A DNA stretch of 64,000 nucleotides, from the NCBI RefSeq assembly GCF_910592395.1, contig NC_088324.1, positions 6,970,953 to 7,034,952 on the forward strand, written 5' to 3'. This DNA comes from Lineus longissimus. Lineage: Eukaryota > Nemertea > Pilidiophora > Heteronemertea > Lineidae. Position numbers and translations under genes: made by a program. Each line of letters opens with the position of its first letter. Position 1 is the first letter of the stretch. The notes beneath the pieces were generated by a model, which saw nothing but the letters and a program-made list of their open reading frames with translations, ran no database searches and was not told the origin of the DNA. Below are positions 22,001 to 32,918 of the stretch, piece after piece.

Positions 22001-24516
22001 AAACGGGTGGCCAATCAAATTGCTCGACACAAAGTAATTGAATGACGGCCTGAATTGAGAGTTCAACCTCCGGATCAGGTTACCCTTCTTCTATACAACA
22101 TGCACTGTGCATTTGGGTCAGGTCAGCATCCCTGGAACCTTTACTGATCGAACACCTGGTCTTCAATTATAGTGGCTTTCAGTGCGTGTCTCGTGCGATA
22201 ACCACGAGTGAGTGTAATGTTAGTGTTGTCCCGAGGACGCGTTGGAAAGGAGGGGAATGCAGGGAGACTACCGATAAAGTAACAGCCCTTCTGACGGCCG
22301 TCAAAGATGGATATACGCACAACGACGGTGGATCGGCATGTTAGTTCCCTGGTGTACCTCTTTGGTTGCCCCCCCCCCCCCCCATATCTTAGTGATTCCA
22401 TCCTAAACACAGCTTGAAAGATCATGACTAAATGGAGTAGCAGGAAAAAAAAAGGTATCGACATGTACAGCAAACAAACAAAAACTTTCAGTAAACGAAA
22501 ACATTACAACTAGCAATACACTAGGGCAATATTTTCATACCTCTAGCCCTTCATTTGTATTACACAGTTATAAGTAAAATAGTGTGCATATTCTTCCAAA
22601 TGTTTTCGTTTTTATATCTTCTTCAGATGAAGATGTTGTCGTCGCGTGTTGACGAGAGTATCGATCACAGATATGCATCCGCGCCTACCGACTGGCCGTT
22701 CGATGAGAAGAACGTGGCCTACTGGCTCAAAGAGACCGGCAAGGAAAGCAGCGTACGTATACCACCCGAAATTGGCTCGTCCCGGCCCCTCAGAAAAATA
22801 TAGAAACTCGTTGACGTACAGAAGTTCCGAAAATTTGAAATGTCACAGGCATGATCGGGATAGAATATCCGATGAACAAAACTATAACGCGATTTATTCT
22901 CTGGGCTATTGACAATCATGGCCTCTTGAGCCATACCATATTCCGTCAGAAGTCTGTGGGGCTGGACAGGTTTTCCAGTGGGGACGGTTTTTACTTTTCC
23001 GCCAGCTTCAAACACTGCTTCCACAGACGATTTGAATGACGTTGTAGATCATTTTGAAGCACATTTATGTTATGTTAGAAGCCATGCCTGTGAGCCAAAA
23101 CAAAGGATGTTTTATGGCACAGAAGTTTCAGCCAAACGAAACCGAGGTACGTCATGCGATTTAGCTGGGTGACATCACGTAATATCACCTAGCCAGCACG
23201 CCTATTACTTTTTTTCTTCAAAATTAATCGAGTAAGGAATAATTACCTTTTCATTCTCCTCTTAAGGCTCAAATACATCTCCTAGGGAACATCGTCAGTT
23301 GGTATTCCGCCCTTCCCGGGTTCTTGCTTTTCGTCCTCATCTTTACAGGGATCGTCCTGGCGAGGAAGCGCTCTCTTACAGTCGTCAGGGAAGGTGAGGA
23401 TCACTCCGAATGGTTGTCATGCAATGTCCTGCTCTGGCAGACATTGTTACTCCTAGGCCATAAAACACAAGACAAGATTATTATGATATTCTTTACTAAA
23501 ATTTAATTCAGGTTTCGTGTGCATAATAATTCGTGAAATGATACGATTTTTCTAAAATCTTACAATAATCTTGTAACGATTGTGCATGTGAACGAAAGTG
23601 AAATCCTTAATACATATCCTTCTGACCCATTATTTTTCATTCAGACTACTTGGCACAAATGACCTTTGTCGCCGAGCTCCTTATCGGAGGTTATCTGCTT
23701 AATTACCTGCCTTTCTTCGCTGTGGAGTCGACGTATTTCCTCTACCACTACCTACCGGCCGTCCTATTCAAACTTATTTTTGTAGCCATCCTCGTGGAGC
23801 AGATATATTCGGTTTTAGCGTGAGTAATAGTTCGATTTATATCATTTTCCAATTTCTCTTACTTGGGGACACTATCACTTTGGAGAATAAGTTTCTAAAA
23901 CTAGCCACAATATCGTGCAGGAAACGCCTGTCATCTAACCGAGCTGACCTAACTTTGGATAAGGAACATGTGCGTATCACATTTAAAAAGCAAACGTGAG
24001 TGCTTTGTACTGTACTGTATTAAGATAAAAGTGTTCACGAGGGTATAAACCAATTACAATGTACTATCAAAATCATGGAGGCATTTATCGAATGGGGTCA
24101 TGCATTCATTGCAGAGGTTTCTTTCCTTCTTTTATTCAATCAAACTTATAGAGGTTCAATGCAGCGTTCTGAGACATTATGACTGGTTTCCGTTACCAAC
24201 CAGGACTCATGAAACACGCAAAACAGGTCAATGCAAAGGAAAGAAAGTCTCGAACTCCATAATGGCGGGAAACGCCCTCGTTATTAATTTGTGGTCGTCG
24301 GTATATTCACTTTCTCTAAATTTTAGCAAAGATCCAAGACTCCAATACCTAGCGGTTGGTATGATATCTGTGTGGATGACAGCTGTCGTGCTCGTTTTCT
24401 ACCAATACTATGGACTCAGTTGTGGCTTCAAGCAGTACACCAATAAGCAGCTATTAGACATGGTATTCAGATCTTGGGATTTTATAATGGTCGAGCAATC
24501 GGAGACAAATAAATAA
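10078..24516 (+). CDS. POMT1: protein O-mannosyltransferase 1, complete 19-exon gene
   Basis: POMT1, with POMT2, moves mannose from dolichyl-phosphate-mannose to Ser/Thr of ER-lumen proteins such as dystroglycan. Exons (all GT-AG, phases consistent): 10078-10290, 10886-11055, 12708-12862, 13044-13190, 13920-14028, 16171-16236, 16606-16699, 16983-17138, 17662-17885, 18280-18372, 18502-18598, 19188-19280, 19875-20007, 21747-21823, 22627-22752, 23267-23393, 23645-23819, 23921-23995, 24327-24516. They sum to 2520 nt, 839 residues. The PMT catalytic loop acidic pair is present (F-D-E-V-V-Y, D130/E131). MIR repeats span about residues 371-580 (C-W-L-H-S-H at 401-406; G-S-S-H-Q-Q-Q). The C-terminal part has H-L-L-G-N and N-Y-L-P-F-F...YHYLPA. 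POMT1 rather than POMT2 is judged from these stretches. Relative to vertebrate POMT1 it has about 90 extra N-terminal residues, acidic and Ser-rich (exon 1). The start is the first ATG of exon 1; no upstream exon was found. Confidence 0.93.
11131..11392. repeat. inverted copy plus hairpin of the 8.2-kb dispersed repeat, in POMT1 intron 2
   Basis: 11131-11310 is the reverse complement of the family seen at 8152-8360 (CCGACTT..., GGGCTCCCT, GTTGAATGGGGT). Directly after it, 11301-11328 (GTGAGCCAAACACACAGAGTGACC) pairs with 11358-11388 (GGTCACTCTGAGTGTTTGGCTCAC). The right arm is the start of a second, direct copy, so the element is a large palindrome. The retrotransposon at 11393 cuts the direct copy, which resumes at 12100. 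Confidence 0.7.
11393..12093 (-). mobile_element. 5'-truncated non-LTR retrotransposon (reverse transcriptase C-terminus) in POMT1 intron 2
   Basis: On the minus strand the open frame 11876-11478 begins '[18 protein letters not shown]' and continues with a LLLFNRIF motif. Upstream, in frames joined by one frameshift near 11990, come [15 protein letters not shown] and [16 protein letters not shown]. This order (R-R-A-F, L-W-.T...P, K-R-.LGLPKRS) is that of the region after the reverse transcriptase catalytic core in CR1/RTE-like non-LTR elements. The 3' end has an (AAATA/AAAT)n tail, read as ATTTATTTATTTATTTTATT on the plus strand at 11391-11420. The flanks CATCATT | AACCCC are contiguous in the copy at 8206-8217, so both insertion ends are defined. 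Confidence 0.75.
12100..12260 (+). repeat. right part of the dispersed repeat split by the retrotransposon
   Basis: AACCCCACTCAACATAGGCC...TTGATCTTTATT...GGAAGCCCTAGTATTTTT...TCGGAC aligns word by word with 8213-8360. It is the continuation of the direct copy broken at 11392. Confidence 0.68.
13516..13828. mobile_element. 313-bp TIR element in POMT1 intron 4
   Basis: Ends are imperfect inverted repeats: AGTCGGACTTCCACCTATCA at 13516-13535 and the reverse complement of AGTCGTAGTTCCACCTATCA finishing at 13828. The interior repeats the phrase CCCCGTGT(CT) several times on both strands and includes the palindrome GCCCCATCGAGCTCGATGGGGC at about 13616. It has no ORF. Confidence 0.75.
14457..14898. 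mobile_element. 442-bp GC-rich TIR element, possibly PIF/Harbinger-type MITE, in POMT1 intron 5
   Basis: Terminal inverted repeats are AGCCCGCAGCACACCAGCCG at 14457 and (reverse complement) AGCCCGTAGCACACTAGCCG ending at 14898. Three-base flanks TTA (14454-14456) and TCA (14899-14901) would fit a TWA-type target duplication with one change, which suggests Harbinger but does not prove it. The interior has direct subrepeats of GCGGCAAGT/GGCGGCAA and is non-coding. Confidence 0.7.
15463..15906 (+). mobile_element. 444-bp MITE, copy 1 (POMT1 intron 5)
   Basis: Ends are GAGACAAGACCACTAATG... and ...ATTGTGGTCTTGTCTC, so the terminal repeat is about 15 bp (GAGACAAGACCAC). It is flanked by ATAA and ATAG. 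A second copy of exactly the same length lies in opposite orientation at 20219-20662. No ORF. The nearby 14899-15462 intron stretch holds nothing else recognisable. Confidence 0.88.
16093..16929. repeat. inverted repeat pair flanking POMT1 exons 6 and 7
   Basis: 16093-16144 (AAAAAGGCAAGTCTGAGCAC..., ending GAAAAGAAAAACTC) pairs with the reverse complement of 16876-16929 (GAGTTTTTCTTTTC... ending ...GGTTTGCCTTTTTT). The arms are about 50 bp with few mismatches. Exons 6 (16171-16236) and 7 (16606-16699) lie between them. The arms could be the ends of an element that once spanned the exons or two opposite insertions; the sequence does not decide. Confidence 0.75.
20219..20662 (-). mobile_element. 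444-bp MITE, copy 2 (POMT1 intron 13), absent from duplicated copy
   Basis: It is the same family as 15463-15906 but inverted, GAGACAAGACCACAATTG... to ...TAGTGGTCTTGTCTC, and again 444 bp. It is flanked by AAGGT and AGGTAACG. Copy B reads AGCAATGTAAACGAAGG at 54620-54635 with no insert, so the element is a clean insertion here, with at most a 4-bp AGGT target duplication. Confidence 0.9.
21170..21331. mobile_element. 162-bp MITE in POMT1 intron 13, absent from duplicated copy
   Basis: The imperfect ends TGTGACAGCGGATATAGTCC and (reverse complement) TGTGACGGGGATAGTAGTCC bound a stretch missing from copy B, which reads CATTGCCGGTGTATG where A has GCCAG-[insert]-CCGGTGTAAG. It has no coding capacity. 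A hairpin (ATCGGCGGTGAA...TTCACCGCCGAT, 21918-21965) lies in the next intron and is shared by both copies. Confidence 0.75.
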
Positions 24517-24948
24517 TAGTATAGGCGCATGTTGAACAAATCTCGACTTCATATAAGATCTTAATACTACGAAAGCCCAGAAGGATCATTGGAAATACGA
24601 AATACGAAATACAAAATACGAACTTCGAACTTCGAGATTCAATATCTAAATCAATCAATCACAATACTTTAATGAAAGCACGTGACTCAGAGAATTAGTA
24701 ATGGCGAAGCTACCAATGAAGATCACAGAGAATGCACATCTACCTGGGCTTGTCTTCCATATTTAGAAACGGTTTTAGATCGGTGTGTCTTGAGTATATT
24801 TAGTATGCACGCCAAACTAATTGATGGGCATGCATGCTTACGTGTCTCTCTCTGCACACGGCTCCGTCGACTGGTGAATCTGAAGATGGGGCTTTACGTA
24901 AAACGTACCGGGAAAATAAATAAACTTATTTAGACGACGGCTACGTAT

Positions 24949-25987
24949 GGCTTGTGGTATTCGACTCGATGACTCGACGACGCGATGGCTCGATGACGCG
25001 ATCGTTGCTATGGATTTTGCTAAAATACGGAATCCCATGATCCTGGTCTCCGGGCTACCGCTGCAACAGCAGAGGTTTTAGCTCGGCCTCCCCATACCCA
25101 GCTACGGTATGTAGAAGGATGTGCCCCCCCCCCCCCCCAGCCATGGCCACTGAAGATTGGTCCCCGCGATTGATTTTGATATTTAAAGGACTCGCGGAAG
25201 TTTCATAGCATGCAAAATGACCGGAGATTTAATTGACAAACAAGCTTCTAGTGGCCAATATCAGATGTCATGTGGTAGTCTGTCAACAATCGGAATTTCG
25301 CAGCATATGTGCAGTTTTTTAGACTCAGTCACTCAGTCCCTCTTCCGCCCCTTGACATCTGCCCCCCCCCCCCCCAATACATCAGCCCCTGTACATGCTT
25401 TCCGAAATTGGTGGCTTGCATTGGAACTAACTTTTTCCCCCTTGTCCGTCATTAAAGGCATCCAAGTGTGTTGGTCAACCATGACTATCTCCTTTGTCCC
25501 TCCACCACAGGCCTAGTTTCCCCTTATGACATCACTATTTCGGACACTCAGCGCCCCATTTCTGGAAAGGTGTATAGGACATTTAATATTGCCGTGCTGA
25601 ACGGATATCCAGAGCCAACCTTGTCTCCAGGAACTCGCGTGTCATTTAAAGGTTTGAATGTCTGCTCGTAAAGAACCTGGGTAGGAGGTTGATCTGAACC
25701 AGCTATATTTAGGTGTATTCAGCTGTATTGACGGTAAGCTTGCATAGCAACATGGCGCATGGTTTTATCAAAAATGCGAACTTGTAGGAAACGAAAAATG
25801 GTCGGATTAGATACGGTGAAAACAGCTGGAAAGGGGTTGGTAATGATCGGTTCTTTTTTATTTTCCTCCACTTATGATTCTATGTATAAATTACAGTCCA
25901 GGCAGTGATATTCTTTAAAAAGATTCCAACTTGATCGCGTCATCGAGTCATCGCGTCGTCGAGTCATCGAGTCGAATACCACAAGCC
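24949..25987. mobile_element. 1039-bp Mutator-like non-autonomous element, 9-bp target duplication
   Basis: Terminal inverted repeats of about 55 bp begin GGCTTGTGGTATTCGACTCG and contain tandem CTCGATGAC/CTCGACGAC subrepeats; the right end is their reverse complement, finishing ...CCACAAGCC at 25987. GCTACGTAT stands directly outside each end (24940-24948 and 25988-25996). Copy B has the single site GCTGCGTAC (59175-59183). Long TIRs plus a 9-bp duplication are typical of the Mutator superfamily. There is no transposase; the interior has three C-homopolymer runs and no ORF with known motifs. Confidence 0.85.
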
Positions 25988-25996
25988 GCTACGTAT

Positions 25997-28349
25997 CAGC
26001 AAAATAAACTCAACATGTAGAAAGCACGCAGATCAATTTTTAGCCTGCTGTAAACACGATGGCTAAAGATATCGGCTTACCTGGAGAGGAAATGACGACA
26101 CAAAAGAAACATACGAAAGACTAGTTCATTTTGAGGGGCGTTAGGCCCGCATTTATTATTTGTATCCGATTGTATCCCTCCAACACTGTATAATGGGATG
26201 ACCTTGTTTCTATTGTGATGCAAAGGTAAACCAATACCTTTACCCTGAGTGTATAAATAAACACATAAACGGTGCCGTATGAGCAAGCAAGCCATGACGA
26301 ATCAAAGATTCAATGCAGCTGTGCTGTATTTCTATGAATACAGTATCATTTATAAGTGTGTATATTATTTTCAAAATAAATCATGAAATTATACATTTGA
26401 TGTTTATATGCGAGCCTGATTTTATTCATCCGGAAATGACCCGTCATTTTCAATATTCGCTGCCTGTCGATATTTCAAACCCCTGGTGAAATCCATGCTC
26501 TTCAGACGGATTGTAGCGGTAGCAAAAAATCGCCCAATCAGAACGCTCCAATCAAACGCAGCAGCATTTTTATCCAAGCACGCCTTTTCATTGGGTGTTA
26601 TATCGGCTGCCGAAGGTCTGCTATTGTATTTGTTATTTCACATCTCCTCTCAGTCATGTCTCCTGAAGCTTACATCACAAATGCTAGAAAGGGCTTAACA
26701 CAGTGCGTGTGACGACATTAAATGCTGCGTAAAGTGGACCCTAGCCGACGACGCACGCGCTCATTGGAATGAAACAAAGCATTTGATTACACTCCAAATA
26801 TTAACGTATTTACGTTGATATCCACATGAATAAGACATAATCGAATACATGTACCTCAAAATTACATCTCGATTTCAAACAAAGTTTAACAAATGCGGTT
26901 GAAATCCGCGATTATACCACGCAAAAAACACTTCCTGCACACTCGGATATTTGAACAATGGCACATGACGATGAAGTTTAACTGATATCTTAAGACGAAG
27001 TGATATTTTAATGGTATTTAAAAAGATGTTCTTTTTCTGGTGATCAAAAAAACATACACCTCTGGTTTATGGAATGGACGGGTTTTTTAAAATTTCAATA
27101 ACTTTATCCTTCTCCGGTTTCATGCGCACACTATAATTCGTTCACTATTTTTTAATTTTGTTCTTACTCATCGGTATAAAAGAATACGATTTTTGTTGAT
27201 CTTCATCCTCAACGGGTCAACAAATTCGAAGCGCGCGATTTTCTTTCCCGTTCCCGGAAGCCGGCGGAGTTCCGCGACGTCATTTCGCTGATCACAGTGG
27301 CAGTGCCTAGACCAAAAATATAGATTACACTAAGTACTTTGATGGCAGCTGGTTTCCCCAGCTATTAAGGTTATCACGATTATAAACAAAACTAGTCGTG
27401 AAGGACATCGAAGACGAAATTGCATTGCTGAAAGTTTTTTTAGTGCAGATTCGCCGTCGTAATGGCTTAGAGCAAGGTAATGGTAATGATAGATATGGCA
27501 CAATGATTAATATAACCACAGATTTCATGTTAAAAAATAATCTTATTATCACGAATTAGTGTCGTAATTGCACCCATTGGGTGATATGAATAAAGACTAG
27601 AAAATGATTAGAAAGACTAGAAAATATTTTTATCTAAAACTCCATGTACATTTATACTAGGCCTTTCTGTACAAAATTGAAGTAAAATCATTTGCTAGAT
27701 TCATATCAACCAATTGACCTAGAATTTAGAGTCAAGTTTTAATGCATAGAATGAGAGTTGATATATTTTTTTGGTTACGTGATAAGTACTTGTTCTGAAA
27801 GTGTCCTTATCAGGTCACCAACTCTGTACAAACCTATTATTCGCTAACAAAATCGCAATTCTCATGTTACGGGTGGCCTACATGTAAGTGCTGGATGCCC
27901 GAAATACTAAAACCTTTGAGAAGTCAGCAGGATAAACGATCAGTTAAGGCCAGTTCAGAAGGTCGTCAATCGATAGTCGAGTGGAATGCGCGCGTTGGTG
28001 ACTGTCATTTCCTTTGTGGTCCGCAGAAGAAGTATGTGCATCGAGTAGACTCTGGTATCAACTAGGAACCGTTATCCGAACCGCGCAAAACTAAAACTTT
28101 AAAACTGGAACGCCTCAATTGACAAATTCTTAGACCTCGGTTGTGGAGGATCTTCTTTATTTACATAGGCTTACTGACCAGTACTGCAGGATTGGACTTC
28201 CTTGTGAGGATGGCTTCCACTCATGCCAAGTCTGCCTGCCTAGGCGAGGTATTGCCTTTTCACTAGTACCAGTGTAGTGAGAACAGCGAACGAAAGGTGA
28301 CACCCTTCTCTGTGTTCTCGTTATTCACTCAAAGCACAAAACGTGTAAA
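25997..28349 (+). other. intergenic region between POMT1 and the SLC16-like gene
   Basis: No exon or RNA gene is recognisable. The region is conserved in copy B (59184-62261) apart from two B-specific insertions. Promoter-like words cluster at 26520-26560 (CCAATCAGAACGCTCCAATC, two CCAAT boxes) and at 27230-27290 (GCGCGC, CGGAAG, GACGTCA). These could mark a promoter or an enhancer, but no transcript can be supported. The last 200 bp before 28350 should hold the transporter's promoter and 5'UTR. Confidence 0.4.
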
Positions 28350-31300
28350 ATGGCGGGATTCGAGAATGGTGTTGATACGATGGTCAGTCAAAACAGTGGT
28401 AACGACGTGAAGCTGTTGTCGTCGGCAGATCAAAAGACGCATTCCATAGGAACCGGGCCTCCGCCGTCGACTGGATGCGACGACATTTCGTTTCATGAAA
28501 CAAACGGGACACATGGGGCTGAGAGAGAGGATTGTTACCTCGCGGAAGAGGTCATTGGATCAGGCTCAGAGAAATTGAACGAGCATGCATCCGATAACTC
28601 TTCTATCAAAAATGATTGGTCTTCATCTTTGATTCAAAACTTTCAAGGTTACAAAGCAGTGATTATGTTCGCCTCATTTTTCTTCTCTATGGTCAGCACT
28701 GGTATTGGACTATCTGTGGGAGTGTACTTCATCGCCCTTCAGGAAGAGTTCGAGACAGGAGCATCACTTACTGCGCTGACGTCGTCACTTTACGTTGGGA
28801 TACGTAGTTTTACTGGTAAGTTACGATGCAATACAATCATGTGAGCCGAGTTGCATGTCACCCTCTGTCAGCGCCGTGTATATGACCATGTCGATTTAAC
28901 GGAATCGACGGAATCAATGGAATCAACGGAAAATTTACGGAAACAATGCTAAAACTGCATAAAATCGCATGACAATTAAAGAATGTTAATACTAACAATT
29001 GATACAACATTCCCAGAATGTTATAAATTGCTATAGTTATCGAGAAGTAATCAAAATGATCCCCAGACAGGCTTGTAAAAAGGTCTACGAGGTATTGTTT
29101 TCGTGGACTTGTTCCCCGTCCTACCTATACTTTTGAACTGTGGGATATACAGGTAGGACAAGAGCTCAGTCTATATTACCTGCATACGAGGTTGTTTCTT
29201 GGAATCGCCATTCTCCTCTCAGAACAGGTCGGTGTGTTTGGTTATCGATTTTTCACGATTTTCATGTAAGTAGAGACGGTTTGTATGATCAAGAGATACT
29301 AAAATATGGGGCAGAAGTCAGGGGCGGGTAAATATCTGGGGAGGTAATGTACATATAGGCTATGGGGAGCAGTTAATGAAGGGGTGATAGCCTAAATGGA
29401 AATTGTCCATGGGTTAAAGTCATAGGGGGCAGGGGAACGAACGCGGGGGGGGGTGGTGGATTACCTGTTTCTTCTCAAGGTGTCACTATACCGGTACCTT
29501 GCACGTGACAAAAACCCCTAGGCCAAAGCCCTATTATTAGCCTAGACTGTAACCACGCCCCTCACGTCACTCATGCAATACATGTACCTACGCTCCTATA
29601 ACGAGCACTCCGAGGCGACCACAGTCGACAGAGTCTGGTTTTGAGCGATACTAACCTAGGCCTATCTATTAACTAAACCTAGAACACTAAGTTCGTGGGG
29701 AGAAGAAATTTGAAGAAATTCCTGGCCGCCCACCTTCAAAAGGTTTTTGTATCAATAATGATCAACACCAGCGAATTCGTCCTACCATCTCGTGTAAAGA
29801 CCTTGAACCAATGGGTTTTTCCCCAAAGGAGATTCCCCGCAGTATAACACCCCCCCCCCCCCCCCCCAACCAATACAGATACATGGTGGGAACCAGGTTG
29901 TATCGGTTACAGACCAGTTTCCGTTGATTCCGTTGATTCCATTGATTCCGTCGATTCCGTTAAATCGACATAGGCCGTATATATTACCGTTAGCGACCCG
30001 ATTAGTTCAGGCACTCGCTGTCCAGATCGCCGAAGGTGTCAGGTCACTTTTCTTTCTTATACCAGTACTTGTTTGTCTTTTCGATCAAGCAGGTCAGCAT
30101 TAACCTAACACGTTCAATTCAATTTTTATTTCTTAAATTCCAGCCCCACTATCGAGTCTCCTCGTTGATCGATTTGGCATCCGTGTCGTTGTGATGACTG
30201 GCGGTCTCATAGCAACCGTTGGTTGCCTAGCAACAGTATTTGCAAATAGTTTCTTCTTCGTGTTGTTCACATTTGCAATTATCACTCGTAAGTACGCAAT
30301 GCCTTGGTGATGTCAGAGTCTTTCAAATACTCTGTTTCCTCACGTATACCGTCTTTGGGCGCTATGTTTAAGAGGCCCGAAGGACTGAATACCTCGCATA
30401 CCTAATACAAAGGATAGGCCTAGTGGATTGGACTGATTGGCTCGGATCGTGGCGCAGACCTATGACCAGAGACACCCACTACTTGCAGTCCACTACAATT
30501 GGTTGATGGGATTTTAAATGAATTGAATGGGTGGTATTACCAGACAATCGTGTTTGGGCTTTATTCATGGTGTGACCGAGGCGGAACAAATGAACATTGC
30601 CCATTCATCGCGTGGGCAAAAGAAAAACCGCCCCGCATGTGGTGAACCCTATTGCGTACCCCACCCAATGTATGGACACTGTTATTTTGTATTTGTGGTA
30701 TAGGAAGACGGTATACGTGAGGAAACAAAGTATTTATTTGAAAGACTCTGGTGGTGTATAGGAAATGCGACGGCAATATTCAATATCCGTTGTTGTTGTT
30801 TCATAGTATATACAAAAATTATCTCATTGCATGTAACCTTGTAGGTCACGTGCAGACGCATGTGGTAATTTACTGAGTCAGCCTCGGAATAGGCCAGTAT
30901 TTTCCTCACACTACTGGTAACCTATCGGGACTTTTAGAACAGAATATAAAGCATCGATTTTTATACATAAACGTTCTTTGGGGAAAAGAAATATGCAAGT
31001 GGACAATAATGATCAAAATTGTTCAATTTGTGAATGTCACCTCATCTGGCTTTGATGATTGTCTCACTATTTTCGTTTCCAGCATTAGGTGCAGGATTAG
31101 CATACGTGCCAGCAATGACCATCCCTGCTGCCTATTACGATCAACGAGGCAGAGCATTCGCTTTCTCATTCGCCTCAGCAGGCGCTGGCATCGGACAGTT
31201 CGTGATGTCAAACGTTCTCGCAGCGACGATAGAGGCCTACACCTGGCGAGGGTCTATGTTCATATCTGCAGGAGTCATATTGCAGATCGTTGTCTTAGGT

Positions 31301-32627
31301 GCTCTGATGCGGACCCCAAAAACGTGGAAAAAAACCCAACCAAAACAAACTGATGAAAGGTCGTCTTACCGCAACCAGATTCTCAGGATTTACAAAAATG
31401 TGGAGTTGGTTATGTTCTTTTTGCATTATATCCTGATTTCATGTGGACTCTCCGTCATATACGGGTACATAACAGCCGTGACAGAGACACTTCCAAATGT
31501 GTCCAAACAGCAGGCTGCACTGCCCTTGTCAATGATAGGCTTGTCAATGATAATTGGCCGAACGGCGAGTGGAGTCATTGGGCAGCTCAAATGCGTTAAC
31601 GTTTTCCTGTTTTACTGCCTTGCTACGCTTGTATCCGGTTTTGTGATCATGCTCGTTCCGGTTGTGGCAGGTTATACATTTACAGTAATTTGCACATTCG
31701 TGTTTGGCCTCCTACTCGCGCCGTATGGCTGCCTCTACAACATCGTGATGCTCTATTTCTGTGACCTGTCCGACCTTATGGCTGCCTTCGCACATATGTC
31801 CCTGCTGAGTGGATTAGGATTTGTCTCTGGAGCACCACTTGCTGGTTCGTATAGTTATCCGTCAAGTCAAATTGTGATAAGAGGTACTAGATAGTGGACG
31901 GGAACCCTTAGAACAAAATTGGTGTTACCGGCAGTTTCGTACACCATATAGTTTTGTATCTTATGTGTGGTAGGAGGTACTTGGTAGTGCGGATGTTTGG
32001 AATGTGGGTTTAAAAGACGCAGGTCGCCTGAATTGTTAGCTGAATAGAGTATGGCCAAACATTCTTTTTCTTGTTACTTCCATGACCCTGACCGTAGTTC
32101 TCATTGAGCATCTGAGCTATGCTTATTGCGTTGGATGTCTACCTTGCCGAGTCATATGTCGCCACACTGTAGCGATTCCCTGTCTTTGAGCGATCCGCAA
32201 GCGATTTTTGTCGCTGTTACCTGTGCCGAAGCGTTTCAGAAGATGAGTGATTGCGCCTTTACTGGTCATCGGTGGCAGCTCTGCAATTCAAAACTAAATT
32301 GGTCGTTTATTCATTTTTTTGCGATAAAATGCGATCGTTTGTGGAGAACTTAAAAAACTCTATTTTGTTGTTGTAGGTTTGCTATATGAAGTGACAGGGT
32401 ATTACGACTCTTCCATCTACCTCGGAGGTGCCCTCATTGTCGCAAGTTCTCTCGTACTGGTCTGGCCTTACATGAGCCACAGACGAAGGCATGCGAAGGA
32501 GATGGCCATCATAGGAGACCAGGTCAAGGCACTAAGTGTTGGAAGTATGGGAATGATCGGAAGTCAATGTATGACTTATGGTCTCCAAGAGGTTTTAAGG
32601 TCTGAAATATCAGTTGACAAGTTATGA
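28350..32627 (+). CDS. SLC16/monocarboxylate-transporter-like MFS carrier, complete, 4 exons
   Basis: Exons 28350-28815, 30144-30287, 31083-31844 and 32377-32627 join with phase 1 throughout and give 540 residues. After a hydrophilic N-terminus of about 95 residues come 12 predicted helices split by a cytoplasmic loop (KTWKKTQPKQTDERSSYRNQ). Family hallmarks include the TM2-3 region LVDRFGIRVVVMTGG, the G-A-G-L-A-Y-V-P-A...Y-Y-D-Q-R-G-R-A-F-A-F stretch and a second-half P-L-S-M-I-G-L-S-M-I-I-G-R. The classic MCT signature at TM1 (D-G-G-x-G-W) is absent: the helix starts F-Q-G-Y-K-A-V, so I do not claim lactate transport. The exon 3 donor (G/GTTCGT) is weak but the frame supports it. The start ATG lies in AAAATGGCGG. 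Exon 1 is duplicated at 62262. Confidence 0.88.
28876..29984. mobile_element. 1.1-kb TIR element in transporter intron 1 (present in both copies)
   Basis: The left end (GTATATGACCATGTCGATTTAACGG then GGAATCGACGGAATCAATGG...) returns inverted at 29919-29984 (...CCATTGATTCCGTCGATTCC...TTAAATCGACATAGGCC GTATATA). Each arm contains a 9-bp minisatellite GGAATCaAC. The interior has a G-run (29442) and a C-run (29848-29867) and no known coding motif. The same element is at 62789-63892, so it predates the duplication. Confidence 0.8.
30316..30747. mobile_element. about 430-bp foldback element, family member 1 (transporter intron 2)
   Basis: Arms GAGTCTTTCAAATACTCTGT...CACGTATACCGTCTT (30316-30355) and their reverse complement (30704-30747) enclose a core beginning TGGGCGCTATG...GAGGCCCGAAGG and ending near CAATGTATGGACA. 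The core resembles the element at 38832-39254, but the outer arms differ completely. The near-repeat TGGTGATGT / TGGTGGTGT stands outside the two ends. Confidence 0.68.
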
Positions 32628-32828
32628 ACAAAGGACTTTAAGATAGGATAAAGAGTCGGAAGTGTTCATCAATACTTTGAAATAGTTTTCTAAGAGGTCG
32701 GTGAATAGGCCTTTGATTTGCACGTAAATCATTGACCTGCTCACTGTGTGGCTCGCTTGAAAGGATTAAACGGATGGTCCTTGAAGAAAGCATCGAAGTT
32801 TGTATTCATAAGTCGTACAAGTCTTTTT

Positions 32829-32880
32829 TAGCTCACCTCTTAGCAGAGGTGAGCTTATCCCATACCGTGGCGTCCGTCGT

Positions 32881-32918
<38 letters not shown>

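Larger units (their letters stand above)
18247..30083 (+). repeat. segmental duplication, copy A (POMT1 3' half to transporter intron 1)
   Basis: This block runs from POMT1 intron 9 through exons 10-19, the 3.8-kb intergenic region and exon 1 of the SLC16-like gene. It reappears in the same orientation at 52644-64000. Coding exons differ by 0-3% (exons 11, 12, 15: no change seen; exon 17: 4 synonymous changes in 175 nt). Introns and intergenic DNA differ more and carry several copy-specific insertions. The right limit here is set by the window end in copy B. Confidence 0.96.
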
